NCBI GenBank assembly: GCA_047618505.1
Contig: JBLHLB010000131.1
Coordinates: 1-10,013, forward strand
Length of the DNA: 10,013 nt
Reading direction: 5' to 3'
Origin: JBLHLB01 sp047618505
Lineage (GTDB): Bacteria; Planctomycetota; UBA1135; GCA-002686595
Shown here: in pieces, positions 1 through 6,940 of the stretch
Layout of the letters: every line of letters begins with the position of its first letter
Numbering within the stretch: the stretch's first letter is position 1
Translations under genes and position numbers: made by a program
Notes under the pieces: generated by a model
Told to the model about the DNA's origin: nothing
Database searches by the model: none
What the model saw: the letters and a program-made list of their open reading frames with translations, nothing else

Positions 1-82
1 ACAAATCGCCTGGCTGCGTTGTCGGAACCACCCGTGTAGGTACAGCTACGCGGAGAACCCGACGCCTTGCCAGGCAATTTGT
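1..82. repeat. Long imperfect palindrome (REP/MITE-like)
   Basis: Positions 1-14 (ACAAATCGCCTGGC) and 69-82 (GCCAGGCAATTTGT) are inverted copies that pair at 13 of 14 positions. Inside them, 21-25 can pair with 59-63, and 32-39 pairs with 46-53 (8 bp including one G-T) around a 6-base loop. Almost the whole 82 bases can therefore fold as one long interrupted stem. It lies in non-coding DNA and touches the window edge, so the left boundary is unknown. The architecture resembles dispersed palindromic repeats or non-autonomous mobile elements, but copy number cannot be tested here. An integron attC site was considered and not supported. Confidence 0.5.
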
Positions 83-379
83 GGAGACCAACCGAGAAGC
101 TGCTGTTTTTCAACGGACTGCTAGGAGACATTCCACGGGGCCCTCCACAGGGCAGCCGTAGTGTTCGGCAGCTAAGGCGGGGGGCGAGCGCGAGCTCGCC
201 CCCCGCCTTGCTTATGTCAGGCGACGAAATCAGCGCGGCGAGCCTTGGGGTGGAAAAGAGTTCCCGTGGGCAGGAGATCGGGGGTACGAGGGAGTGTGCG
301 GCAAGGAAGCAGCGACCTGGCTAAAGAGCGGGTCTCGCGGGGATCGATCAGTCATTGACCGAACTCTGGTCTACCCTCT
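83..379. other. Intergenic region without a convincing gene
   Basis: Apart from the hairpin at 174-209, I see nothing identifiable here. One + strand reading frame (67-324) is open, but it runs through both the terminal palindrome and the hairpin, and its product is low-complexity Arg/Gly/Ser-rich sequence with no recognisable domain. Any promoter for the downstream signalling cluster should lie between the hairpin and 379, but no clear -35/-10 pair stands out. Confidence 0.5.
174..209. terminator. Perfect 16-bp GC-rich hairpin, probable terminator
   Basis: Positions 174-189 and 194-209 are exact reverse complements, with stem AAGGCGGGGGGCGAGC. They enclose the four bases GCGA, which fits a stabilising GNRA tetraloop. 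The RNA would be extremely stable in either orientation. The downstream sequence (TTGCTTATGTC) is only mildly T-rich, so this is not a textbook intrinsic terminator. The likeliest role is the 3' end of a gene left of the window, insulating the signalling cluster that starts at 380. Confidence 0.55.
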
Positions 380-844
380 ATGAAATCGACACGCCGTAAG
401 ATCAAGCTCATCGACCCCGCCTTTCAGCTCAGAGTCGTAGCTGTGTTCGCCGGGCTCTCCGTTCTGTCCTTCTTGTTGCAAGGGCTGTTCATCACGTCGC
501 GTATGAACGAACGGAGCCTTGCTCTGGCAGGGCAGGAGAGCGCGAGCCCCAGTATTTGGGTAGAGCTCTTTGTGCTCTCCATAGGGCTCTTCCTGCCCTT
601 GACGATCGGCGTTGGGATTGTGCTGACGCACCGAATCGCCGGGCCGGCCTATCGAATGGAGCAACACCTACGCGCTATTCTACGCGGGGAAGAGCTGGGG
701 ATATGCAAGTTGCGGAAGGGTGATGAACTCCAGGGGCTTTGCGATGTGATGAATCAAACCATCACACACCTGCAGAAGAAGCCCGTCACCCCCGCTGAGG
801 AAACGGCGGAGGAGCTGCGGGATAAGTTCCGCGCTGTCAGTTAG
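380..844 (+). CDS. Small membrane protein with HAMP-like domain
   Basis: This 154-residue protein has two predicted transmembrane helices, at about residues 18-39 and 61-83. A short, basic N-terminus and a periplasmic loop of about 20 residues flank them. The region after the second helix (about 84-133) looks like a HAMP linker: Pro89 in 'AGPAYRM', two heptad-rich helices and a 'KGDELQGL' segment resembling the HAMP DExG motif. There is no kinase, methyl-accepting or cyclase domain after it. The ATG at 380 is the only plausible start, because an in-frame TGA lies at 356-358 with no ATG, GTG or TTG between. No Shine-Dalgarno sequence is visible. It precedes a sensor kinase gene by 96 bp on the same strand, so a role as an accessory sensor or modulator of that kinase is inferred. 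Such stand-alone HAMP proteins occur in several phyla but are poorly characterised. Confidence 0.75.
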   Translation: MKSTRRKIKLIDPAFQLRVVAVFAGLSVLSFLLQGLFITSRMNERSLALAGQESASPSIWVELFVLSIGLFLPLTIGVGIVLTHRIAGPAYRMEQHLRAILRGEELGICKLRKGDELQGLCDVMNQTITHLQKKPVTPAEETAEELRDKFRAVS

Positions 845-894
845 TAAACCGTTCGTCGGCGCGAACCCTTCCCCGGGGCCAGGTGCCAATAGAA

Positions 895-932
895 CTCTCC
901 CTCACCTCGTTTCTCCACCCGCTTCTCTCCCC
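895..932 (+). other. Pyrimidine-rich leader before sensor kinase gene
   Basis: 34 of these 38 bases are C or T, just upstream of the kinase start at 941, where no Shine-Dalgarno sequence is seen. A small hairpin (GTTCG 851-855 with CGAAC 862-866) lies further upstream in the same 96-bp gap. The tract could help ribosome loading without Shine-Dalgarno pairing, but this is only inference. Confidence 0.3.
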
Positions 933-940
933 ACGGCGTA

Positions 941-2872
941 ATGTCTCTCCGTTCCACGATCGTATTAGTCCTAAGCGCGGTAGCCGTGCTCTGGGCAATC
1001 GCGGACAGTGTGTTGTTGCAGTCGTTGGTTTCAACTCAGTTTGATCGAATCACTGAGCAGGCAGCCATCGACGCCGTCGATCGAGCAGCAGAAACTCTGG
1101 ACGCTGAGGTTCAGGATCTTCGCCAAATCGCCGAGGGCTTGGCGGTCTCGCCCATCCTGCGGGCAGCGATCAAGGAAGGAGACAAGACGCAGCTCTCGAT
1201 GCTGCTTGACAGGGAAACTCTGTCGCGCACCGGGGTGGACATGGCGATAGTTGTTGGTGTGGATGGCGAAGTGTTGCACTACTTTGGCCAGGACGCGCTG
1301 GGGGATAAAGTGCGTTTCCGCGCCTTCCCCTCTGGTTCGATCTCAAATTCGAATCCTCTTCTAAAGGCATCTGAATCCGAGCGCCTCGGTTCTATCCTGA
1401 AGACGGAGCACGGTTTTCTGGCGGTGTGCGCTTACCCGGTTTCCCTGGTGGGGGCCGCAGCTCAGGACCTCGGTTCACTTCTTCCGCGGCCAGAGGTGGG
1501 GCAGGCGGTCTTGATCACCGGCCGCCTGGTCGAGGACGAAGTCCGTCGGGATACCGTTGGACATGGGACAATCACCCGACTGACGGACATCAGCAATAGT
1601 GACCTGTCGGAGAGCCAGGTCCGCGGTCTGCAGTTGCTGGAGCGCGAGGGCCAGGTCAATGTCGTTGAAGAGTTGGAAGGCGGCGGTCTCGTCTCCTTCA
1701 TTTGTCTGGATGATGCGGAGGGTAAGCCCAGCCTGTTGCTACAGGTTGAACTCTCACCAAACGCCCTCCTAGCGGGCCGCCGGATGTACATCTTCTTGGC
1801 GCTGTCGACACTGGGCACGTCAGCGGTGATCTTCTTGGTGCTGCTGCGACTTCTGCAGCGTGGGGTTGTCGCCCCCCTGTCGCGGCTGACAAGGCATGCC
1901 ATCGATGTGGGGCGGACAGAGGACACGACCGTGCGACTAAAGCTCAACCGTCGAGACGAGATCGGTCAGCTGTCCCTGGAATTCGACCGTATGTTGGACA
2001 AGTTAGAGGAATCCCGTCGCCAGGTGATCGCTGCAGCTCGTCTGGCGGGTATGTCGGAAATCGCCACCGGTGTTTTGCACAATGTGGGGAACGTCCTCAA
2101 CAGCGTCAATGTCTCCCGCAGCCTGATGGAGCGCAAGCTGGAGGTCTACGCCATTCCCGACCTGGAACGGACCGTGGAAGTCCTGCGCGAAAACGAAGGT
2201 GATCTTGCCACGTTCTTGAAGTCGGATCCTCGCGGAGCAAAGCTGCTGCCGTTTCTTCACGAACTGACCCAGAACCTCAAGGCGCAGCACGGTGAGGTTC
2301 TCGTCGAGAGTGAGAACTTGCGTAAGAGCGTAGATCATGTCGCGGATCTTGTGCGCTCGCAGCAGGCCTACGCCGGCTCACGCGGCGTGTTCGAGCTTGT
2401 ATCCCTTGAGGCAGAACTCGAGAACGCCCTGAAAATCAGCGTCCAGGCTTTTGGAAGAGACTTGGATCTGGAGGTTCAGCGTGAGTACGACACGGTTCCC
2501 AATGTGAAAGCCGATCGTCACAAGCTGATTGAGATCCTGATCAACTTGGTCCAGAACGCAAAGCAAGCCATGGCTTCCGCCGATGTGCAACAGCCGAGTC
2601 TGCGGGTTGGCGTGCACTCCCTGCCGAGCGGACGGGTGGAACTATGGGTGGCCGACAATGGCGTGGGGATCGCCAAGGACCACCTGGTCCGCATCTTTGG
2701 ACATGGCTTTACCACCAAGACCGGGGGACATGGTTTTGGCCTGCACGTTTCAGCCAATGCCGCGACAGAGATGGAAGGGGAACTAAGAGCACACAGCGAG
2801 GGGCCTGGACAGGGCGCCAAATTCACCCTGTCCTTTCTGGCCGAAGTCAGTGAACAAGGCGTAGCCGCCTAG
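941..2872 (+). CDS. Membrane sensor histidine kinase (HAMP, HATPase_c)
   Basis: This 643-residue protein probably autophosphorylates on histidine in response to an extracytoplasmic signal. Helix 1 spans about residues 5-26, the sensor domain about 27-280 (its early helices resemble CHASE4/Cache-type domains), helix 2 about 282-305, and a HAMP linker about 303-356 containing 'RRDEIGQL'. The dimerisation region has 'GVLHNVGNVLNSV', with probable phospho-acceptor His380. This is not the usual H-E/D-x-R/P motif but is a recurring H-box variant in environmental bacteria. The ATP-binding domain is intact: N-box N535 and N539, G1 box 'DNGVGI' (572-577), and G2 'GGHGFGLH' (595-602). A roughly 150-residue helical segment separates H-box and N-box, longer than in classical kinases. 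The gene starts at ATG 941 without a visible Shine-Dalgarno sequence and ends 12 bp before the hybrid kinase gene, so the two are probably co-transcribed. The ligand is unknown. Confidence 0.9.
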   Translation: MSLRSTIVLVLSAVAVLWAIADSVLLQSLVSTQFDRITEQAAIDAVDRAAETLDAEVQDLRQIAEGLAVSPILRAAIKEGDKTQLSMLLDRETLSRTGVDMAIVVGVDGEVLHYFGQDALGDKVRFRAFPSGSISNSNPLLKASESERLGSILKTEHGFLAVCAYPVSLVGAAAQDLGSLLPRPEVGQAVLITGRLVEDEVRRDTVGHGTITRLTDISNSDLSESQVRGLQLLEREGQVNVVEELEGGGLVSFICLDDAEGKPSLLLQVELSPNALLAGRRMYIFLALSTLGTSAVIFLVLLRLLQRGVVAPLSRLTRHAIDVGRTEDTTVRLKLNRRDEIGQLSLEFDRMLDKLEESRRQVIAAARLAGMSEIATGVLHNVGNVLNSVNVSRSLMERKLEVYAIPDLERTVEVLRENEGDLATFLKSDPRGAKLLPFLHELTQNLKAQHGEVLVESENLRKSVDHVADLVRSQQAYAGSRGVFELVSLEAELENALKISVQAFGRDLDLEVQREYDTVPNVKADRHKLIEILINLVQNAKQAMASADVQQPSLRVGVHSLPSGRVELWVADNGVGIAKDHLVRIFGHGFTTKTGGHGFGLHVSANAATEMEGELRAHSEGPGQGAKFTLSFLAEVSEQGVAA

Positions 2873-2884
2873 AGCACCAATCAC

Positions 2885-4651
2885 ATGGAAACCAAGCATA
2901 ACCGCCGGATACTCGTCGTTGACGATCAGGAATCGATCCTCGCGGACTACCGGAAAATCTTCGGTGTAGACGAAAGCGCCGCCTCTTTCCGCAGCGCGCG
3001 GGCTGATTTTTTTGGCGATGAAGACGAGGGCGATGCAGCTCAACCCTTCATTGTTACAACGGCCAATCAGGGAGAAGAGGGCATGCACCTCGTGCGTGAG
3101 GCAGTCGCTGAGAAGCAACCCTTTGCCATGGCCTTTGTCGATGTGCGCATGCCCCCCGGCGTGGATGGCATCCATGCGATCAGCGAGATCTGGAAGACCG
3201 ACCCCAACCTGCAGATCGTAATCTGTACGGCCTACTCGGATTACTCCTTCGAGGAAATCGTCAAGAGGCTTGGGAATACGGACCAGCTCCTGATTCTGAA
3301 GAAGCCTTTTGATCCCGTGGAGGTGCGACAGCTCGCGTCGGCCATGGTTGAGAAGTGGAACAACGCTGATAAAGTGCGCGCCCAGATTGCCGAACTCCAG
3401 GATGCGAACCAGCGGGCGGAGGCGGCCAACAGCGCCAAGTCGGAGTTCTTGGCGAACATGAGTCACGAGATTCGTACGCCGATGAACGCGCTCTTGGGCT
3501 ACGTGGACCTATTGTGCGACGCCGATGTCACCAAGGAAGAGCAGGAAGAATACGGTAAAATTCTGCGCACCAGTGGAGATCACCTGCTGATGATCCTGAA
3601 CGACGTCCTGGATATCTCGCGCATCGAGGCCAGCCGTTTGATGGTGAACGAGACGGACTTCTCGCCCCGTGACCTGGCTTCCGAAGTGGTTTCGCTTCTG
3701 CGCAACCAAGCCCAGGGAAAGGGGCTCGAACTCATGTTGGAGTTCGATGGTCCAATTCCGAATTCGATCGAAAGCGACCACGTGCGGGTACGCCAAATCC
3801 TCCTGAATCTGGTGGGCAACGCTGTCAAGTTTACGGAGATGGGAACCGTTCGCCTTGTGCTGCGCCTTGACCGCTTTAGGGACTCGGAGAATCGGAGTCT
3901 CTACTTCGACGTGATCGATACGGGACCGGGGGTCTCGGAAGATGACCAGGAAACCCTCTTCCAACCCTTTAGCCAGGTCGACGGATCCACGACGCGCGAG
4001 GCAGGGGGAGCCGGCCTCGGGCTGGCCATTTCTAAGCGATTGGCATGCATGCTCGGTGGCGACATCGATGTGGAGAGCAAGGTCGGCAAGGGCAGTTGCT
4101 TTTCCTTCTGCCTGGAACTCGGCAAGGTCGCCGAAGCCGATCTGGTCTACGTGGACTCTTGCCAGTCGGTCGGTTCAGCGCAAGAGGCCAAGTTGGAGGA
4201 TCTCGACGGCCTGTGCCTAACGGGCAACATCCTCTTGGTCGAAGACGTGCGCTTCAACCAAATCCTCATGTCAGCCATGTTGCGTAAGGCTGGAGCCAGC
4301 GTCGCTTTGGCGGAGCATGGCGAACGAGGCTGTCGCCTCCTTGAGGAATCCATCCACTGCGGCGAGCCCTACGATCTTGTTCTGATGGACATGCAGATGC
4401 CAGTCATGGACGGCTACGAGGCCAGCCGCCGCAGCCGCGCCATGGGCTACACCGGTCCCATCGTGGCCTTGACTGCCCATGCAATGGAAGGTGACAGGGA
4501 GCGTTGCTTAGAAGCTGGATGCACCGCCTATGCAACCAAGCCCGTGGACAGGCGCGGGTTACTGGCAACATGCCAACGCCTGATGGCAGAAGCCCACACC
4601 CCCTCGGCCCTACCTGCGGCGAAGGAGCCGAATCAGGTCAGGTCGGAGTAG
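2885..4651 (+). CDS. Hybrid histidine kinase, REC-HisKA-HATPase-REC
   Basis: This is a soluble 588-residue hybrid kinase with no membrane helix. The N-terminal receiver has acidic D13/D14, phospho-acceptor D86 in 'FVDVRMP', T115 and K140; 'ICTAYSDYSFEEI' is typical of one receiver subfamily. Residues about 27-53 form an acidic insertion between helix 1 and strand 2 that ordinary receivers lack. A short coiled linker (about 155-185) leads to a canonical HisKA, 'FLANMSHEIRTPMN' with H194. The ATPase domain has N308 and N312, 'DTGPGV' (345-350) and 'GAGLGL' (375-380). The C-terminal receiver has E453/D454, D502 in 'LMDMQMPVMDG', T530 and K552, so all key residues are present. No Hpt, DNA-binding or cyclic-di-GMP domain follows. 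It lies 12 bp after the membrane kinase gene, which could phosphorylate the first receiver and make a multistep relay (inferred). The 3' end overlaps the convergent pgl gene by 19 bp. Confidence 0.92.
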   Translation: METKHNRRILVVDDQESILADYRKIFGVDESAASFRSARADFFGDEDEGDAAQPFIVTTANQGEEGMHLVREAVAEKQPFAMAFVDVRMPPGVDGIHAISEIWKTDPNLQIVICTAYSDYSFEEIVKRLGNTDQLLILKKPFDPVEVRQLASAMVEKWNNADKVRAQIAELQDANQRAEAANSAKSEFLANMSHEIRTPMNALLGYVDLLCDADVTKEEQEEYGKILRTSGDHLLMILNDVLDISRIEASRLMVNETDFSPRDLASEVVSLLRNQAQGKGLELMLEFDGPIPNSIESDHVRVRQILLNLVGNAVKFTEMGTVRLVLRLDRFRDSENRSLYFDVIDTGPGVSEDDQETLFQPFSQVDGSTTREAGGAGLGLAISKRLACMLGGDIDVESKVGKGSCFSFCLELGKVAEADLVYVDSCQSVGSAQEAKLEDLDGLCLTGNILLVEDVRFNQILMSAMLRKAGASVALAEHGERGCRLLEESIHCGEPYDLVLMDMQMPVMDGYEASRRSRAMGYTGPIVALTAHAMEGDRERCLEAGCTAYATKPVDRRGLLATCQRLMAEAHTPSALPAAKEPNQVRSE

Positions 4652-5397
4652 CGACTGAGGGAGCCGGCGGCGGGCTTATCAAGCAGCCACAGTAGGCGCC
4701 CGTCCTCCGGCGCGATGCGCTGGGAGGGGAGTCGATCCAGGTCGAGGTCACCTTCGATCACCTCGCGAACCGTGCTGGCTTTGCCGGCACCGGTAACGAG
4801 AAAGACCAATTGCCGCCCGGCATTGAAGGTCTGAGCCGTGAGGCTGACGCGTTGAGCGCCGAGCTTCTCCACGAGGCCGCCGACGGCTAGTCCTTCGCGG
4901 CAGCGAGCGAGTTCCGAGCCGGGGAAGAGCGAGCCTGTGTGCCCGTCGTCGCCCATGCCCAGGAGCACTAAATCCATCCGTGGGGTCTGCCCCGGTTGCA
5001 GGTGGAACTCCTCGCAAAGATCGGCTTCGTAGGCCACGGCAGCTTCCTGTGGCGTGGCCAACTCCGTGCGAACACGGTGGATCTGAGAGCGCGGAATCGG
5101 TACGCGGGACAGGAGCGCGCTTTCCGCCATTGCGTAGTTGCTGTCCTTGTGATCCATGGACACGAAGCGTTCGTCACCGAACCAAATATGCCAGCGGTCG
5201 AAGCGGAAGCCGGCCCCTTCGGAGGCGGCGATCAAGGCATAGAGCGGTTTAGGTGTCGACCCGCCAGAGAAGACGAAATGAAACACACCGCGCGCGTCGA
5301 TGGCCTCGGCCTCCGCGCGCTGTACGGCTTCAAAGGCGAACTCCGTGAGCTCACTTGGGTTGTTGGCAACGCGGATCGTGGGGAGTTGGCGAGTCAT
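4633..5397 (-). CDS. pgl: 6-phosphogluconolactonase
   Basis: Hydrolyses 6-phosphogluconolactone to 6-phosphogluconate, the second step of the oxidative pentose-phosphate pathway, in the cytoplasm. The 254-residue product matches the DevB/SOL-type family in length and motifs: 'FSGGSTPKPLY' (about 43-53), 'WFGDERFVSMDHKDSNY' (about 72-88), 'GMGDDGHTGSLFPG' (147-160), the signature of this family, and 'GAGKA' (203-207). I chose the ATG at 5397 rather than the upstream start at 5454. It has GGGAGG six bases upstream and overlaps the zwf stop as ATGA, and the extra 19 residues would lie wholly inside zwf and match nothing in the family. It is the last gene of the gnd-zwf-pgl operon, so translational coupling to zwf is likely. 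Its stop codon lies inside the 3' end of the opposing hybrid kinase gene. Confidence 0.95.
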   Translation of the reverse strand: MTRQLPTIRVANNPSELTEFAFEAVQRAEAEAIDARGVFHFVFSGGSTPKPLYALIAASEGAGFRFDRWHIWFGDERFVSMDHKDSNYAMAESALLSRVPIPRSQIHRVRTELATPQEAAVAYEADLCEEFHLQPGQTPRMDLVLLGMGDDGHTGSLFPGSELARCREGLAVGGLVEKLGAQRVSLTAQTFNAGRQLVFLVTGAGKASTVREVIEGDLDLDRLPSQRIAPEDGRLLWLLDKPAAGSLSRYSDLT

Positions 5398-6932
5398 GAA
5401 CAGCCTCCCTTGGAATCCTGAGGGGCCGCGATCTTGCGCCAGGCATGCCCGCACTCCGCGAGCAATTCGTCGGCCTCCGCGGGGCCCCAGCCACCGGCTT
5501 CGTAGTTCGGGAAATCCCGTGCCGGCAGAGCCTTCCAGATGTCCAGGATTGGCGACACGATGTTCCAGCTTGCTTCCACCATATCGGAGCGTTGGAAGAG
5601 GGTTTGGTCCCCCAGTATTGCGTCAAAAAGCAGGCGTTCGTACCCCGTGGCGGATTCCTTACCGAAGTGTTCGGCGTAGCAAAAGTCCATTGCCACGGGA
5701 CCAATTCGCATGGTCGCCCCGGGTACCTTTGCACCGAAGTGGAGGGTGATCCCTTCGCTGGGCTGCACATTAATCACAAGCTCGTTGCGGGTCAGGCTGT
5801 CGACGTCGGTGTCGCGGAAGAGTGACAGCGGCGGCTGCTTGAAGCGGATGGTGATCTCCGTCACGCGCTGGCGCATGGCCTTGCCTACGCGCAGGTAAAA
5901 GGGCACGCCCTTCCAGCGCCAATTATCGATCTCCAAGCGCATGGCCACGAAGGTCTCGGTGTTGGAGTTTTCTTCGACACGGTGCTCCGCGCGATAGTCA
6001 GGGAGATTCACGTCCCCGACCCGGCCCTTTGCGTATTGCCCGCGGACCGTATTCTTCAATACGTCCTCTCCTTCGATGGTGGCGACCGCGCGCAGGAGCT
6101 TGCTCTGTTCGTCGCGTACCGCATCCGCCTCGAAATTGATCGGCGGTTCCATGCCCACCAGTGAGATCAGCTGGAAGATATGGTTGGGCACCATGTCGCG
6201 CAGAGCACCTGCGGTGTCGTAGTAGCCCCCGCGCGATCCGACACCCAAGGTTTCCGCCACAGTGATCTGCACGTGGTCCACATACCTGTGATTCCAAATC
6301 GGCTCGAAGATCCCGTTCGCGAAACGAAACACCAGGATGTTCTGAACAGTCTCCTTTCCAAGGTAGTGATCGATGCGATAGATCTGACTCTCCTTGAGTG
6401 ACCGGGCTATCTCTTGACCAAGGAGCCGCGCAGATTCCGCGTCGCGCCCAAAGGGCTTTTCGATGATCACGCGACGCCAATGCTGGCCCTTTTCCTCGCT
6501 GAGCCCCGAACTCTTCAGATGACCCACAATGGGGGCGAAGAATGCAGGCGCGGTCGCCATGTAGAACAGCACGTTACCCTCGGTGTTGTGGTCACCACCG
6601 ACGTCCTCCATTCGCTCACTCAGGCCGTGGTACTCGTCCTCAGAGGAGAAGTCGCCGGAGTGGTAGTAGAGCTTGGCCTCAAGTGCCTCCCAGGCTTCTT
6701 CGTTGAAGTCGTCGCCTGAGTGACTTTGCACGCCTTCGCGCATGGCCGTGCGAAAACCCGCGTCGGTCATGTCCGTGCGTGCAAACCCAATAACAGCGAA
6801 CTGCTCGGGCAGGAGTCCCTTGCGTTGCAGGTTGTAGAGCGCCGGCAGGAGTTTACGTCGCGTTAGGTCTCCGGAGGCTCCGAAGATGACCATCGTGCAG
6901 GGGCCCGCGATCTCGATTGTCGTGGTATTCAC
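5394..6932 (-). CDS. zwf: Glucose-6-phosphate 1-dehydrogenase
   Basis: Oxidises glucose-6-phosphate to 6-phosphogluconolactone while reducing NADP+ (or NAD+), the entry step of the oxidative pentose-phosphate pathway. The 512-residue product is full length. It shows the N-terminal dinucleotide motif 'GASGDLTRRKLLPALYNL' (18-35), 'EKPFG' (158-162), the substrate-binding signature 'RIDHYLGKE' (186-194), the probable catalytic base H251 in 'MVPNHIFQL', and the C-terminal 'GGWGP'. The start codon is GTG (6930-6932), 8 bp after the gnd stop, with no Shine-Dalgarno sequence visible. Ribosomes finishing gnd may re-initiate here. An internal Met at residue 14 would remove part of the first strand of the Rossmann fold and is less likely. 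The stop overlaps the pgl start by 4 bp. Confidence 0.97.
   Translation of the reverse strand: MNTTTIEIAGPCTMVIFGASGDLTRRKLLPALYNLQRKGLLPEQFAVIGFARTDMTDAGFRTAMREGVQSHSGDDFNEEAWEALEAKLYYHSGDFSSEDEYHGLSERMEDVGGDHNTEGNVLFYMATAPAFFAPIVGHLKSSGLSEEKGQHWRRVIIEKPFGRDAESARLLGQEIARSLKESQIYRIDHYLGKETVQNILVFRFANGIFEPIWNHRYVDHVQITVAETLGVGSRGGYYDTAGALRDMVPNHIFQLISLVGMEPPINFEADAVRDEQSKLLRAVATIEGEDVLKNTVRGQYAKGRVGDVNLPDYRAEHRVEENSNTETFVAMRLEIDNWRWKGVPFYLRVGKAMRQRVTEITIRFKQPPLSLFRDTDVDSLTRNELVINVQPSEGITLHFGAKVPGATMRIGPVAMDFCYAEHFGKESATGYERLLFDAILGDQTLFQRSDMVEASWNIVSPILDIWKALPARDFPNYEAGGWGPAEADELLAECGHAWRKIAAPQDSKGGCS
5404..5409 (-). promoter_or_regulatory. Ribosome binding site of pgl
   Basis: GGGAGG on the minus strand, six bases before the ATG at 5397 and inside the end of zwf. 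Together with the ATGA overlap it fixes the pgl start. Confidence 0.7.
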
Positions 6933-6940
6933 AGTGCTGC

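Noticed and set aside
1..82. Integron attC site
   Set aside because: No RYYYAAC/GTTRRRY core pair and no recognisable cassette or integrase nearby.
67..324. Open frame on the + strand in the left intergenic region (85 codons)
   Set aside because: It crosses the terminal palindrome and the perfect hairpin, and its product is low-complexity with no recognisable domain.
355..384. TTGACC...TATGAA promoter pair before the HAMP protein gene
   Set aside because: The -10 candidate would overlap the start codon at 380, putting the transcription start inside the gene.
2783..3466. Minus-strand open frame (227 codons) opposite the kinase genes
   Set aside because: It spans the junction of two well-supported + strand genes and shows no recognisable motif.
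5398..5454. Longer pgl product starting at 5454
   Set aside because: The additional 19 residues are encoded wholly within zwf and fit no family; the ATG at 5397 has a good ribosome site and an ATGA overlap.
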